DNA of 64,000 nt from Castor canadensis (GCF_047511655.1 NC_133392.1:95349042-95413041), one strand, 5' to 3'. Shown: positions 13,745 to 26,165, counted from the stretch's first letter. Translations and numbers: made by a program. The notes: generated by a model from the sequence alone, not told the origin.

Positions 13745-14400
13745 TTGGAAGCTGTGATAGATGGCTAAAAATGATCTGCAGTGAACCAGGCCAATCTTCA
13801 GTCATGCCCCTTTGTGATATCTGCTTCAGATGTGAGTGTATCTTCCTATCTTTTTACTTGTTCTAGCTTTATGATTTTCTTTCACTAATACAATGTAGGG
13901 ATTAATGTTCTTGGACTTCTGAGACCAAAATTTAAGGACTGCTGGTTTCTACTTTCTCTCAGAGAGACCATAACTACTGTGTAAAGGAGTCCAATGTATC
14001 TCCTTTACAGGGAGGGCAGGGAAGGCAGATGGAGAGAAAGACTATGGGAAATAAGAAACCCAGTGCAGAAAGAGGTCCAATGAAGACGAACCAATGCCCT
14101 GTCATACTAAAAAGAGCCCAGACAACAAAAGAAGGAAACAAATAGTTCAACTGTGCTAGATAACCTCCAACCATTTTGTACCAACAGACACAGGTTCAGA
14201 CCTGTGTGTGAGGCCATCTTGAATTTTTCACTTTGGTCATGTCATCCCTTCAATACCACTGTGGAATAGAGATAAGCTGAGTCCTACAAGTCCTGTCCAA
14301 ATTCCTGACCCAAAGTAATTATCAGAAAGAATGACTCTACAGTGATTGACATGTGCAGTTTTTCCTTTTGAGATAATAGATAACCAAAATAAACCTCAGT
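13745..14400 (+). repeat. MLT1-type MaLR solo LTR (ERVL-MaLR relic)
   Basis: The order of segments fits a sense MLT1J/K-like long terminal repeat: 'cagtcatgcccctttg' near 13799, 'ggtttctactttctctcag' near 13942, 'gtgtgtgaggccatcttga' near 14203, 'gtccaaattcctgaccc' near 14296 and 'gataatagataacc' near 14373. It is a non-coding relic of an ancient LTR retrotransposon. I see no internal gag/pol-like sequence beside it, so it is probably a solo LTR. Confidence 0.7.
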
Positions 14401-17400
14401 GATTACTGAAGTTATATGTAACTTCCAGAAGTGGTGGGTGTTGGTGACACACCAATTATTTTACAGGTTATAGTGCTTTACTATAGATATTCTGTAACTT
14501 TTGGCTTTTTGTTTTTTTAGTCAAAGTAATCATGAGATTTTTGTATGAAAATTGATATCTTGTGTAATATACTCAAATAAGAGTGTGTCTCTGAATGTTG
14601 TGTCAAAAATAGATCTGATCCTATAAAATAGCCATACACAGAAAAGAGCAAAACCATCTCATTTCATTTAAACAAAATGGAAAACATATTTCTAATATGT
14701 CATATAATACTATATCAAATAAAAATATGTAATTTCTGTCAGAATAACAATAATTAAATAGACATTCAAGTATGCATCATTTGTATTAAGGAACATAGCT
14801 GCTGTTTAAAAGATAAGTTTTTCTTGTATACAGATTTTTTTACCCAGTTTAGAACCATATCACTAATTTCTTTCATAGGTCACTAATTCCCCATCTATTG
14901 AAGCAAAAACTAAAAATTTGAGACTATTTCATTTAACCACAAAAACAAATGTTCCAGCTAAATTAATTTGGCTCATTATTACTGTTTGTTCCTTCAATAA
15001 CAACAAATAGAAAAAATAATTTGAATTAAGGCAAAAAGTAATGTCCAGGATATCTTTTTCTTTCTGGAGGTTTAGAAAGGACGGTGTAAGATTTTAGTCT
15101 TCAAAGACTTAAAGATGAGCTGTACTTCTAGAAAAATAGCACAAGTCAAGTACAGGAAAGAAAATCAAAGGAGGCTAAAATGTTTTCCATCACATTTATT
15201 TGATAATTTATTGATTTTGAGCATGGATCATTTTCTGTTTCAGTGACCTACTTTGGACTAAGGTAAAAAGTGAAGAGTTAAGTGGTCTGACATATGGGTT
15301 ATCACTTAAATTTATTCGTTCTTGCTAAATATCACACTATAAATCAGAAGATCTTCCCTTTTTACATTCTACCAAAAAAACTTTCAGTTATAATCCATGA
15401 TTTTTGATAAGGCAGTTTAATTTAAAATCATAAGATGGTATAGAAAATCTCATGAAAATGTTTTATAAAAGATGATTTTAAAATGGTTCATTTTCTATAA
15501 AAATGTTTATAGACTTTTAATAGATAGTCTCTAAAGAGTCATAATTTTTCTTAAGTCTGTTAATTTAGGCATTATGGTGTCATTTTTATTCAATGTAAAT
15601 TTTTGAAGAAGAAGTAATCATAGCCGAAGTCTCAGAAAAATCATCTAGCTGTTATAATCAAGTTGATTGCCAGTCTATATCATTCTTATGAAGAAAAAGA
15701 AAATTTGCAACATTGTGAATAATTTGATGATGAGTGACTCTGGAGTTTTCATATACAGTTACAATGTTCATATAATCATATAATGTCCATATGTTCTTTT
15801 TTCCATGACACATTTAACATACTTTGTTTTGTCAAACATTTTATGACCAATAAAGTCCAAGCAATTCCCAACCTTAACAAAAGATAAAATGTCTAGTTTT
15901 GAGGCAGAAACAAAGTTAAATAAATTATAATCAGCCACTGTTCATGAATTCATATTAATGTCATGTAAATTAATTCACAGCTCTCATTTTCTGGAGTATA
16001 CATTGAATTGTATTGCATGCATTTTAAAATTAAAGTCCAGTTTAAACAACAGTAATTCAGAAATCAGAACGTGAATAATGTTGTGTTATAAAACTATATA
16101 AGGTAGAATTTTAAAGTGACTTTGAATCTCATCCACATATACAAATGGACAGAACTCTGCAAGAAAGATTTCATCTGAAGTGTCATTGGAGTTTTGATCA
16201 TGTAAGATTTTCACCATCTGACTAGCATTCCATCAGGTTCAGGGTATAGTTTGACAATGTTCTTTGTATCTTTGTAATAGCAAAAAGAGTGACAAAAGCA
16301 CATCAATGTGAATTTAATATGGAACAAAGACTATCTTCTATATTTTCTGCATTGGATAGTTTTGGCAGCAAAATTCCAAGGCTATTAGGATTTGTTTTAG
16401 TACTCACTGCTGTGTAGGAAATTATATCTCTCTTCTCAACTTTGTGGCATAAAATAATCATTTATAGTATTTTGTGATTCTATGTGTTATTGGAATCAGT
16501 CAGGCAGTTCTTCTGTTCCAAAAGATGTCTGATGGAGTTTTAATCATCTAGGGCTTTGGGCTGTAATGCCCAAGATTGCTCAGTCACATAGTTTGGCAGT
16601 TCATGCAGCTTTTGACTGAATGTTGATCTGGGTTGTTAAAGAGAGCATTCCATGTTCTTCTGCATTGCCTCTCTATTTGGCTTGGGCTTCCTAGAGCCTG
16701 GGTCTCAAAAGTGGCCAGTTCGACAGTTTGCCATTAAAGGAGAAATAGGCAGAAGATGCTGGTCCTCTAAAGTCACTGAATTACTTAATTTCTAGGATAT
16801 CACTTTACCCACATTCTATTTATCAAAGCTGCCATATGGCCATCTAAGTAGAGGGGAAATAGTTCCATTTCTTGAAGTGAGGAATGTTATCTACATACAG
16901 AAAAGGTACCTAAAGTGTCAATCTTTTTATTAACATTTCTATTCCTCATTTGTTTTACCCTTAAAATAGAAAAGAAAACCCAAATTGAGGTACATTTATT
17001 GAGTACCTTCCAAGAGCCAAATACAAGGGGATATTGTAAGAATGTAGTCTCTGAAAACTATGTCTATATTGATGACATAAAATAACATAGTTTGAAGATC
17101 CAAATTTTCATAGCTAATGTTCTCGCTGTCTTATGGGTCAAAAATGCGGATTTCTTACCAACACCCTACACAATTCCTCTGCAGCAACTCATGAATGCTG
17201 CAGAATGAGTCTGCAGTCATTTTCGTACATGTATATCAGGTAACCTGCTAGATAGATGTGGTTTTCTTCCCTGACAAATGGCCACTGATAATTCCACTGT
17301 TTGAAAGTTCTCAGCTTTTCACAGCACACTCATACTAGGAAATAACATGTATTAATAATTTATGAAATACTAGGCTAAGATATTTACAACACAAAGATAG

Positions 17401-17659
17401 TTTAAAACCATCTCTTGCAGGTTATGTTATGTCCCACAGACAAAAACTCTCAAATCAGTCATTACTTAAGTACATATGTGCCCTTATGTATTTCATGTCA
17501 TATCAGAGGAAATATATGATGTTGTTATGCCTAGAAGAGTGAGCCCAAATGTACATTATTCCCAGAAATAAGAGGAAGACTCCTGCATCTCTTTTGAATA
17601 TGGTCTGTGATCTCTGCTCATTACCTGCCACTTAATTTATTTTTGTTTTTATGTATTCT
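14401..17659. other. AT-rich noncoding DNA, no gene recognised
   Basis: There is no frame of 60 codons or more across this 3 kb interval and no repeat I can name with confidence. A faint L2-like word occurs near 16985-17035. The interval looks like unique AT-rich intergenic or intronic DNA. Confidence 0.45.
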
Positions 17660-17684
17660 TTTAGATTATGGATGGCTACATTGT

Positions 17685-18045
17685 TTTTTTATTGTTGCGA
17701 TGGGTGGGTGTACATTGTAGCATTTACAAAAGCTCTTACAACATATCAAATATATCATACTTGAATTCACCCCCACTATCACTCTCCTTTATCCCCAACC
17801 CCCCAAATTCTTTGGAATAGTTTCAACATGTATCATTTTCCATTTACATGCATGTGTACACGGTATTGCACTGCATCCACCCTCCCACACCCATTTCCCC
17901 CTCCCACTCGTCCCACTGAGACCAACCCCCCACCCCTGTTCAGTCTTTGTGTTCTCAAGTTTTCTAAAAGAAAAAAATGACATTTTTGTTTGTTTTAAGA
18001 TAGTTTGAGGGAGTTTCCTTGTGACATTTCCATTATTTTTAACAG
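17685..18045 (-). mobile_element. L1 (lineage B) 3' UTR fragment, antisense
   Basis: Read on the minus strand this is the 3' end of the same L1 lineage as the long copy at 18.55 kb. The shared words on the plus strand are 'acattgtagcattta', 'atcatacttgaattcaccc' and 'aaaatgacatttttg'. It is C-rich in the middle (17870-17935) on the plus strand. It is 5'-truncated inside the 3' UTR and carries no ORF. I could not define a target-site duplication. Confidence 0.75.
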
Positions 18046-18537
18046 GAATGTCATTGCTTTACATAGTGTGATGCCCACTTTCATTAAAATGGGTCACATG
18101 AACAGCATATAGCAGTAGTGTCAGTACATTCTCAACTTGTTACTCTTTATGTGAAATACCTCATTCAAGCTCCTTTGATTGCCTTTCAACAATAGGAATC
18201 TAGAAGAAAATGAGATTTGATTATTTCTGTTAAGCAATCTAGGTCTAGGCAGCTATTGTAAACAAAGCAACTGCTTTAATTCAAATTCTCTCATTTTCTG
18301 CTTGTACCTTTGTCCCTCTTTCCAAACCCAAGAAATAAAGTAATAATTACAAAAATACACAAATTTTAAACATGAGATAATCAAAAGAAATCCAGGAAAA
18401 ATAAAATAAAAAAGTTAGCTAAATTTGGCTTGTATGACTTTCCTAAGAGTGCCATTAAAAAAGCACATGTGTGGATGTTTATATTTTTGCAAATAAAAAA
18501 TAATGATTCATAGGTTAAATTCTTCCCAAAATGTACG

Positions 18538-18547
18538 TTGATTTCTT
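18538..18547. repeat. Target-site duplication of the lineage-B L1 (left copy)
   Basis: The 10-mer 'ttgatttctt' occurs here next to the T-run that is the complement of the L1 tail, and again at 25538-25547 just beyond the predicted 5' end. A 10-bp exact match at the two predicted ends of one element supports insertion as a single unit. Confidence 0.6.
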
Positions 18548-19162
18548 TTTTTTTTGTTGGGAATTTACTATTTATTTATTACTTTTATTGAGTTTAAAAA
18601 ATTTTTGTCCTGCATAGGGCTACATTGTGGCATTAACAAAGATTCTTACAATGTATCAAATATTTCATACTTGATTTAACCCCTTACTGTTCTCCTTTAC
18701 CCTCCCCCAATTCCTGGAATGCTTTGTATTTATGAAACATGTATACACAGTATGCGCACCATATTCACCCTCCTATACCCTTTTCCCACCTCCTCCCTGC
18801 TCCCACTGTTACCAAACCCCCAGGCAGGACTGGATCCACCCTTCTGTTCTTGAATATTATAAAAGAAAAAAGAAATGACATTTTTGCTTGTTTAAGATAG
18901 CTACACAGTAAGTTTCCTTGTGACATTTCCATATATATATATATGTATTGCAGCCTGATTTGGTTCATCTTCTGTATTTTTCTTCTTTCTACTTTAGTCC
19001 CTTTCATTTGGTGGACTGGTTTAAAATTTCATGTTCATTCTTGTATAGAGAGTACATCAACTATATTTACCTTCTTAACTTCCTTCTTTTATGCTCTTTC
19101 TTCTATATGACTTCCTCTTAGCATGACCTGTTTTTTGTAATACTGTTGTATTTGTTTAAGGT

Positions 19163-22100
19163 TTATATTTCACGTATGAGAGAAAACATGTGGTTTTTGG
19201 CCTTCTGAACCTGGCTAACTTCACTAAGATGATGTTCTCCAGTACCATTTATTTACCTGCAAATGACAAAATTTCATTATTCTTTGTGACTGAATAAAAT
19301 GTTATTGTATATAAACAATACATTTTCTTAATCCATTCATTAGTAGTGGGACATTTTGGCTATTTCCATAGCTTAGCTTTTATGAATAATGCTGCAATAA
19401 ACGTGGGTGTGAAGGTACCTTTACTGTAACCTGACTTACATTAGTTTGGGTATATCACTAGGAGTGGAATTGTTGCAATTATGAGAGTTGAGTTCAATTT
19501 AAGGTTCTTGAGGAGACTCCACATCGTTTTTCATAGTGGTTGTACTAATTTACATTCCTACCAAATGTGTGTGAGAATTCCTTTTTCACCATGTCCTTAC
19601 AAACATTTGTTGTTGTTTGTGTTCTAAATGGTAGCCATTTTAACAGTGTTCAGCTTAGGAAGTCATTGCCTATGTCTATTAATTCCAGTGCATTCTGTGC
19701 TCTTTCTGGCCCTAGCTTTAAAGGTTTAGGTCTTATATTAAGGTCCTTCATCCACTTTGAGTTAAAACTTGTACAGGGTGACAGACATAGATCTATTTTC
19801 AATTTTCTGCAAGCAGATACCCACAGCAACATTTCACAGCAACATTTATTGAACTGTCTTTTGTCCTTTGTATGTTTTTGGCACTTTTATCAAAAATCAG
19901 GTGGACATAACTGTGTGGATTAATATCTGGGTCTTCTGTTCTGTTCCACTGGTCTTTATATCTATTTCTATGCCAGTACCATGCTGTTTTTATTGCTAAG
20001 TTGAATATTGTGACACCTCCAGATTTGCTCTTCTTGCTCAGTATTGTCTTGGTTCTTCTCAGCCTTTTGTGCTTCCAAATGAACTTCAAGGTTAATTTTT
20101 CAATCTCTGTGATGAATATCATTGGGATTTTGATGGGAATTGCATTGAAAATGTAGATTGCTTTTGGTAATATAGCTATTTTCACTATGTTGATTCTACC
20201 AATCCATGAGCATGGGAAGTCTTTCCATCTTCTATAGTCCTTGATTTCTTTCTTCAGTGGTTTTAGTTTTCCTTATAGAGGTCTTTCACATTCTTTTTTA
20301 GTTTATTCCTTGATATTTTTTTTTCAGGCTATTGTAAATGAAATTATTTTCCTATATTCTTTCTCAATTTGTTCTTGCTAGTATATACAAAGGCTAATGA
20401 CTTTTAAAATTGATTTTGTATTGTGCTACTTTACTAAAACTGTTTATGGTGTCTAGGAGTTTTAGGTCTTTTTTTTTTTTTTTTTGATGTTTTTGGTACA
20501 AGATCATGTCATCTTCAAATAGGGATGGTTTCATATATTCTTTTCCAATTTTTCATTCTTCCTTTTATTTCTTCTTCCTGTCATATTGCTTTGGCTAGGC
20601 ATTCCAAAATTATGCTGAATGAGAGTGGAGAGAGTGGACACCCTAGTCTCGTTCCTGACATTAGAGGAAATGCTTTCAGTTTTTCCCATTTAGTATAATG
20701 TTGGCTATATGCTTGTCATATGCATCCTTTATTGTGTTGAGGTATGCTCCTTCTAGTCCTACTTTCATCAGAGCTTTTATCATGAAAGGATGTTGAATTT
20801 TATTGAAGGCTTTTTCTGCAACTATTTAGAAGGTCATGTGGTTTTTGTCTTTGCGTCTGTTAACATGCTGTATTACATTTAATGATTTGCACATGTTGGA
20901 CCATCTATCCCTACATTTCTGGGATGAAATGTACTTGATCATGGTGTATAAGCTTTTTGAATTTGGTTTGCCCATATTTTATTGAGGATTTTTGCATCTG
21001 TGCTCATTGAAAAGATTGGCCTGTAATTCTCTCTCTCTCTCTTTTTTTTTGTTGTGTCCTTGTCCAGTTTGGGGATGAGTGTAATACTGGCTTCATGGAA
21101 TAATTTAGGCAGTGTTCCTTCCCTTTGTATTTCATTGAAAAATTTGACGAGTATTGGTATTAGTTCTTCATTAAAGGTCTGGTAGAATTCAGCAGTGAAT
21201 CCATCAGGTCTTGGACTTTTCTTTTGGGGGAGACTGTTGGTTCTTTAACTTCATTGTGTGCTATAGATCTGGTTAGGTGATTAATATCTTCTTCATGCAT
21301 TTTGAATGGTCATAAATATCTAGAAATTTGTCCATTTCTTCTAGATTTTCCAATTTATTTGAATATAGGCTTTCAAAGTAATCTCTGATGATTCTCTGGA
21401 TTTCCTTGGTGTTTCTTGTTATATTCCCATTTTCATTTCTAATTTTATTTTCTGTCTTTTCCCCTTGTCATTTTAGTCAGATTTGTTGATCTTCTTTATC
21501 TTATCAAAAAACTAATTTTTTGCTTTGTTGATTCTTTTATTTTTTTAATCTCTTTTGTTGGTTTTGGGACTTATTTTTATTCTTTCTCTCTGTTAGAGTT
21601 TAGCTTGTTCTAGTTTTCTCTAGAAGCTTGAGACATAGCCTTAGGCCATTTATTTGAGATCTGTGTTTTTAATATACGCTTTCATGGCTATAAACTTTAC
21701 CCTTAGGAGTGCCTTTACTGTGTCCTATAGGTTCTGGTAAGTTATGCTTTCATTCTCATTAAGTTCCAGGAACTTTTTTGTTTTCTCCCTTATTATTTGA
21801 TGATCCCTTGATTACTGAGCAATATGTTGTTCAGCCTTCACTTGTTTATTTTTTGCTGTTTCTTTTGTTGTTGAATTCTAGTTTTATTGTGTTGTAATCA
21901 GGCAGCATGCTGGGGATTATTTTGATTTTCTTATATTTGTGAAGATTGGCTTTGTAATCTAAAATATGGTCTATTTTAGAAAATGTTCTATAGGCTGCTG
22001 AGAAGAATGTATATTTTGCTGTTGTGGAATGGAATACTCTACAGATATCCTTCAGGTCCATTAGACCTATGGTGTCATTTAATTCTAGAGTTTCTTTGTT

Positions 22101-22588
22101 TATATTTTGTCTGTATTACCTATCTATTGGTGATAGAGGAGTACTGATGTCTTCTACCTTTTCTGTGTTGGCTTCTGTGTTTTTAATTTCATTAGTGTAG
22201 GTTTAATAAAGTTTTGAGCACATATAAATTAATAATTATTAACTTATATTGTTAATAATAAGTTAATAATTTCCTCTTGATATACTGCTCCTTTTATTAA
22301 TACGCAATGTCCTTCTTTGTCTCTTCTGACTAATTTAGGTTTGAAGTTCAGTTTATCTGATATAGTATTGCTACTCCAGCCTGTATTTGGGGGGCCATTA
22401 GCTTGGTAAATCTTATTCTACCCTTTCACCCTAAGGCAATGTTTGTTTCTGTCTGTAAGGTGGGTTTCTTGTAAACAACAGATTGTTGGGTCTTCCCCTT
22501 TAATCCAGTTTGTCAATCAGTGTCTTAATGGGAGATTTGAGGCCATCAACAGTGTTAATATAGCAAGGTATGTGGTGATTCTTGCCAT
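19163..22588 (-). pseudogene. L1 ORF2 relic: endonuclease + reverse transcriptase, broken
   Basis: The start matches the usual ORF2 opening (ATG at 22588, then 'ITTYLAILTL'-like residues). An endonuclease piece at 22061-21846 keeps the 'FSKIDHIL' segment. The residue before the conserved Asn near the end of the endonuclease is Tyr where an Asp-His-Asn triad is expected. The reverse-transcriptase motif near 20510 reads FEDDM, so the two catalytic Asp remain but the usual Ala is Glu. The stretch '[10 protein letters not shown]' is readable at 20185-19799. Near 19640 the sequence jumps from the 'IGNDFL' segment directly to the 'VKMATI' segment, omitting about 365 bp. The frame is broken many times. 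The C-terminal 'KNHMFSLI' and its stop are still visible. Confidence 0.85.
22234..22271. repeat. 13-bp perfect inverted repeat, AT-rich
   Basis: 'aattattaactta' at 22234-22246 is the reverse complement of 'taagttaataatt' at 22259-22271, with a 12-bp spacer. It lies inside the decayed endonuclease part of the lineage-B L1. It is probably an expansion of simple AT sequence, not a functional site. Confidence 0.7.
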
Positions 22589-22639
22589 TTATTTGTTTTT
22601 GTTGTGTAAGGGTTTGTATATATGCTAATCTCTGATTAC

Positions 22640-23770
22640 TTCTCTTCTCCTATCTTGAAGTTTAATAATTCCCTTCCTTTCAGCTATGCTTGTTTTCACC
22701 TTCTGTGTGTAGGATTCCTTTCAGGATCTTCTGCAGTAGTAGTTTAGTAGTCCTATATTGTTTTAGTTTCCATTTATCATGGAAGTTTCTTTATTCCTTA
22801 ATTAATTTTGAATTATAGGTTTGCTGGGTAGAGTATCCTAGGACTGAAATTGTCTTCTTTTAGTGCTCAAAATACTTAACTACATGCATCTTACTTTTAA
22901 GGCTTCTGTTAAGAAATCTGCTTCATTTTGATGAGTTTACCTTTATATGTTATTTGATTTTTCTATCTTACAGTCCTCACATTTTTTCCTTGTTCTCTGT
23001 GCTAATTGTTTTAACTTTAATATGCCAAGGAGAGGTGCTATTTCGATAATGTCTAGTGTCCTGGAAGCTTCCTATACCTGAATGGCAACTCTCTCTTAAG
23101 ATTTGGGAAGTTTTCTGCAATTATTTGTTGAATAAATTACGTATACCTTTGGTGTGCACCTCTACTCTTTCTTTGATACCCTTGATTTGCTGGTTTGTCC
23201 TTTTAATGGAGTCACCTAGTTCTTTCATATTCCTTTTGCAGCTCTTGAGTATTTTTTCTAAGCATTCTTCTACTTTTTTCTTTAAAATCTATTTTGTCTT
23301 TGAGCATTGAAATTCTGTCTTCTACTTGTTCTAGTCTGCTGGAGGGGCTTTCAACTGTATTTTTTATTTGATTTAAGTGACTTTTCATTTCCAGGATTTT
23401 TGTTTCATTATTTTTGAGACTCTCTATAACTTTGTTCAACTCCTCCTTCATATCTTGTGCTGTCTTCTTTATTTCAAACATCTCTCTCTTTTTAAAAAAA
23501 TAATCTTAGTTTTATTTAGAATTTGTTGAAATCCTCTTTGAGTTCATTTAGTTGTTTCTGTGTCTTCTTGAGATTTTTACCCCTATTTTCTTGATATTCA
23601 TTGTGTTGTTTCTGCATGCTGTTTTTAAGATCCTCTTTAAGCTCGCTGACCATTCTTATATCATTCTTCTGAGATCAGCAACTTTCCTCTATTATGTTAT
23701 TGTTAGTCTTTTCAGGAGTTGTATACCCTGCCTTCTTTTCCTCTCCATTTCCCTATTTTATGCTTTGAGA
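22640..23770 (-). pseudogene. L1 ORF1 relic: RNA-binding coiled-coil protein, broken
   Basis: The clearest piece is the frame at 23481-23212. It is a Lys/Glu-rich coiled-coil segment with 'SSRLEQVEDRIS', the last heptads before the RNA-recognition domain. Further along (near 23190-23100 on the plus strand) the minus-strand reading resembles the RRM start ('NLRI-GI' type) and 'ENFPNL'. Near 22830 a 'PRILYPAK'-like C-terminal segment is detectable out of frame. The ORF1 product coats L1 RNA as a trimer in active elements. This copy has several frame breaks and no intact ORF. Its boundaries are approximate. Confidence 0.75.
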
Positions 23771-25537
23771 ATGTGTTGTTGATCAGTGAGTTGGGGGTTT
23801 TAATCACCTGTTATCTTTCCCTTGACTTAATTTCTATTTTCTGACTAGCTTAGTTGTCAGCTATATTGTTGTAATATTTCTGTTCCCTCACCTGCAGGTA
23901 TAATTTAGCAATAACAAATTCTGAAAATCAATGCCAAACTAGTTATTTGCATAATATATAAGAAACCTCTTGGTGATATTGACTATCAACAGTAGGTATT
24001 GGAAAGATAATAGCTGTTTTGATAGAGGTAGATACTTAGGTAAATAAACAGATAGCTCTAGAAGAGGGAATATAGAGAGGGGATGGGCTGGAGAGCAGAG
24101 GTGTGAGGTGTGGGGACTACATTGTAAGGAGGCCATATTGTATATAAAAGTGTAGTTCATTCAGCTGGGGAGAAAATGGTTTTGTCAGAGATTGCAGAAG
24201 GATAGGAAGAATGGGGGTAACATCCGAAGTTGGTAATAATAGACTATTCAGTGAATGATAAGTGTGGAGGACTTAGGGGCAATGTTGTTAAAGGGAGGGG
24301 AAGAAGAGGAAGGAAAGGAGAAGAAATTAAGAGAAAATAGAAAAAGAAGAAAAAAATTAGGGAGAGAAAGGAAAGTGGGGCAAGCAAGGGCTAATCAAAT
24401 TGATATTCGGACAGAGAAGAAGAGGGAGATAAGTAAAAATAAATTGAAAAAAGAGAAAATAAAATGAAAAAAGTTAAAATAAAAATGAAAAACAATAAAA
24501 ATGCTAAATAAAAAGTCCGTTCAATGAAAGTTTTGGACTCTTTCCTCTGATTTCAAATCCAGATGCTGACACTTTTGACAGAGGCTTTCTCTATTAAGGT
24601 TGGTATGCTGGGTTCTGTGGCAATGGATGTTGCCCATTGCTCTTGGACAGCTTTGGGGGAAGGATCAGCTCAGGGTGTTTGAGCCCAGGCTTTGCTTGGT
24701 GTGATGGACCATCTGGTTCAGGTAGTTTCTCCAAAGTGGCCCTACCAGGAGCTAGTTTGTGAGCAGTCATAAGGTAAGTCCCTTTTGTTCACAGGTCAAG
24801 CCTGGGAGCTAGAATTGAGCTTTTTGGTTGATTCCTTTTCAGCTCACTACCAGTTTCTCCCAGGTGGTCGAATGTGGTATTGTTTTTTCCAGACTGTATC
24901 TGTTCATCCTGAGGTTGGTCAGCTCAACATTCCACCCCACCCCCATCAGGCAGAGGTGAAATGTTCCCTCCATTTATTTGGTCACTAGTTTTATCCAGGG
25001 GTTGCAATCTGACCACCAGCTGTGCTAGACTATGTGGTTCCTTCCAGAGCAGATAATATGTCACACTTACCTGGTAGGGTTGTGGATTCACTCAGGTGGA
25101 ATTGGATCAATTCCAGCACAGCACAGTCAGGCAGGTGTCTGAGGTTCTGTATCCAAACATCCTGGGAGGTCCAGCACATCCCAGATGCTTGCAGGACTCA
25201 TTCAGCAGTTCTCTGTGTTGCGTTTTTGCTTTTCTGAAACAAGAGAAAGAAAGCAAGGAAAAAAGAAAAGGGGAAAAATGGCTTTCTAGCTGGAGAACTG
25301 GCAGCTGCTGCTGGCCCGAGCCCCAGGATTTCCTCTGCTGTAGTGTGTTATAAAAAGCTATTTTTAGGCCTGGTCTTTGAGCATAATGTGCATCCTATGT
25401 ATTGGCAGTATCTAGTTGGCAAAAAAAGAAATCAGGATTACCCGATCCTTGCTACCACGAATCTGAAGTATTTTTTCTGAAATTGTGGCACTTAGTGTCT
25501 CTGGTTCCCTCAGCTATCTGCCATCTTGAAAAACATC
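23771..25537 (-). promoter_or_regulatory. 5' UTR/promoter region of the lineage-B L1
   Basis: This region lies between ORF1 and the 5' end of the antisense element. On the plus strand it has a purine-rich block (24290-24480), hence pyrimidine-rich in the L1 sense. It also has a more G+C-rich block (24540-25330) with several Gln/Gly-like shadow frames that I do not consider genes. L1 5' UTRs act as internal RNA polymerase II promoters. The sequence differs from the 5' UTR of the 47-kb L1, which fits independent 5' UTR turnover between lineages. Confidence 0.65.
25519..25529 (-). promoter_or_regulatory. YY1-like motif at the 5' end of the lineage-B L1
   Basis: On the minus strand the sequence reads 'caagatggca', about ten bases from the element's 5' end. 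Human L1 has a YY1 site (AAGATGGC core) at about the same offset, where it directs accurate transcription start. The function here is inferred from motif and position only. Confidence 0.6.
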
Positions 25538-25547
25538 TTGATTTCTT
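25538..25547. repeat. Target-site duplication of the lineage-B L1 (right copy)
   Basis: 'ttgatttctt' is an exact repeat of 18538-18547. Confidence 0.6.
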
Positions 25548-25614
25548 AACTTCCAGTACATATGAACATAAACTTTTTGGAAATAGCAGTTTTGCATATA
25601 GGAATATATATACA

Positions 25615-25832
25615 TGAATGAAGATAGCATAATGAAATCTACTAAACCTTGTTAGAAAATGGGGAAGTAGAGGGTGTAGAATAATGGGGGAGTGCACTTT
25701 CTTGTTTTTTCTGTTTTATGCACTTGTTCATAGTACATTGTATGCATGTATAGAATTATCACAATGAAATCCCTAGAATTGTTAATACATGGCAATTCTA
25801 AAATAAAATTTAAAAAATGAAAAAACACCACA
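25615..25832 (+). mobile_element. Possible sense L1 3' end fragment
   Basis: A G-rich start ('gggggagtgcac' near 25686) runs on to a 'ggcaattctaaaataaaat' polyadenylation-like end and an A-rich tail. This resembles the sense 3' end of rodent L1s and compares with 63600-63750. The assignment is tentative. Confidence 0.4.
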
Positions 25833-25834
25833 AA

Positions 25835-26165
25835 CTAGTAGACTAATACAATGGAAATTTATTTGCATAAGTTTAGATACCAGAGGTCTGAAAATAGTTT
25901 CTGCAAACTGGTTTCTTTTCAGAGGCTCTGAATCAAATCTGTTCCTTCCATGCCTTGCCCCGAGATTCTGGTGGTCACTGTCAATGCTTGGAGTTCCTTG
26001 ACTTGTACATAGGCTTACACTCAGTCTCTGTCATCGTTGACACATCCTCTTCTTTAATCTGTGAATCAACATTTACATTCATAAAAGTCTGCTGTGGTCA
26101 TACCACTAAATTGCCCAGTTCACATTTATTAATGTTATTGGGATTATTTTGTTGACTCAGAACTT
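25835..26165 (-). repeat. MLT1/MST-type MaLR LTR, antisense
   Basis: The antisense order of a MaLR LTR is visible: 'atggaaatttatttgc' near 25851, 'ttttcagaggctctgaatc' near 25916, 'cttccatgccttgcc' near 25944, 'gattctggtggtcactgtc' near 25965 and 'ggagttccttgacttgtac' near 25990. It is a non-coding relic and I see no internal coding region next to it. Confidence 0.7.

Larger units (their letters stand above)
18548..25537 (-). mobile_element. Near full-length L1 (lineage B), antisense, decayed
   Basis: On the minus strand the order is: 5' UTR starting near 25537, ORF1 near 23770-22640, ORF2 at 22588-19163, then 3' UTR and tail ending at 18548. The 5' end carries a 'caagatggcagatagc' motif like the start of other L1s. 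The 3' UTR matches the fragments at 17.7 and 29.1 kb. Many stops and frame breaks, plus an internal deletion of about 365 bp in ORF2, make it non-functional. It is more diverged than the L1 at 47 kb, so it is older. A 10-bp duplication, 'ttgatttctt', flanks it. Confidence 0.85.

Noticed and set aside
18950..18965. TATATATA run as a TATA box
   Set aside because: It lies inside the antisense L1 3' UTR and is a short simple repeat without promoter context.
24255..24467. Lys/Glu-rich 70-codon frame
   Set aside because: It lies in a purine-rich tract of the antisense L1 5' UTR. Low-complexity purine sequence gives Lys/Glu/Arg by default.
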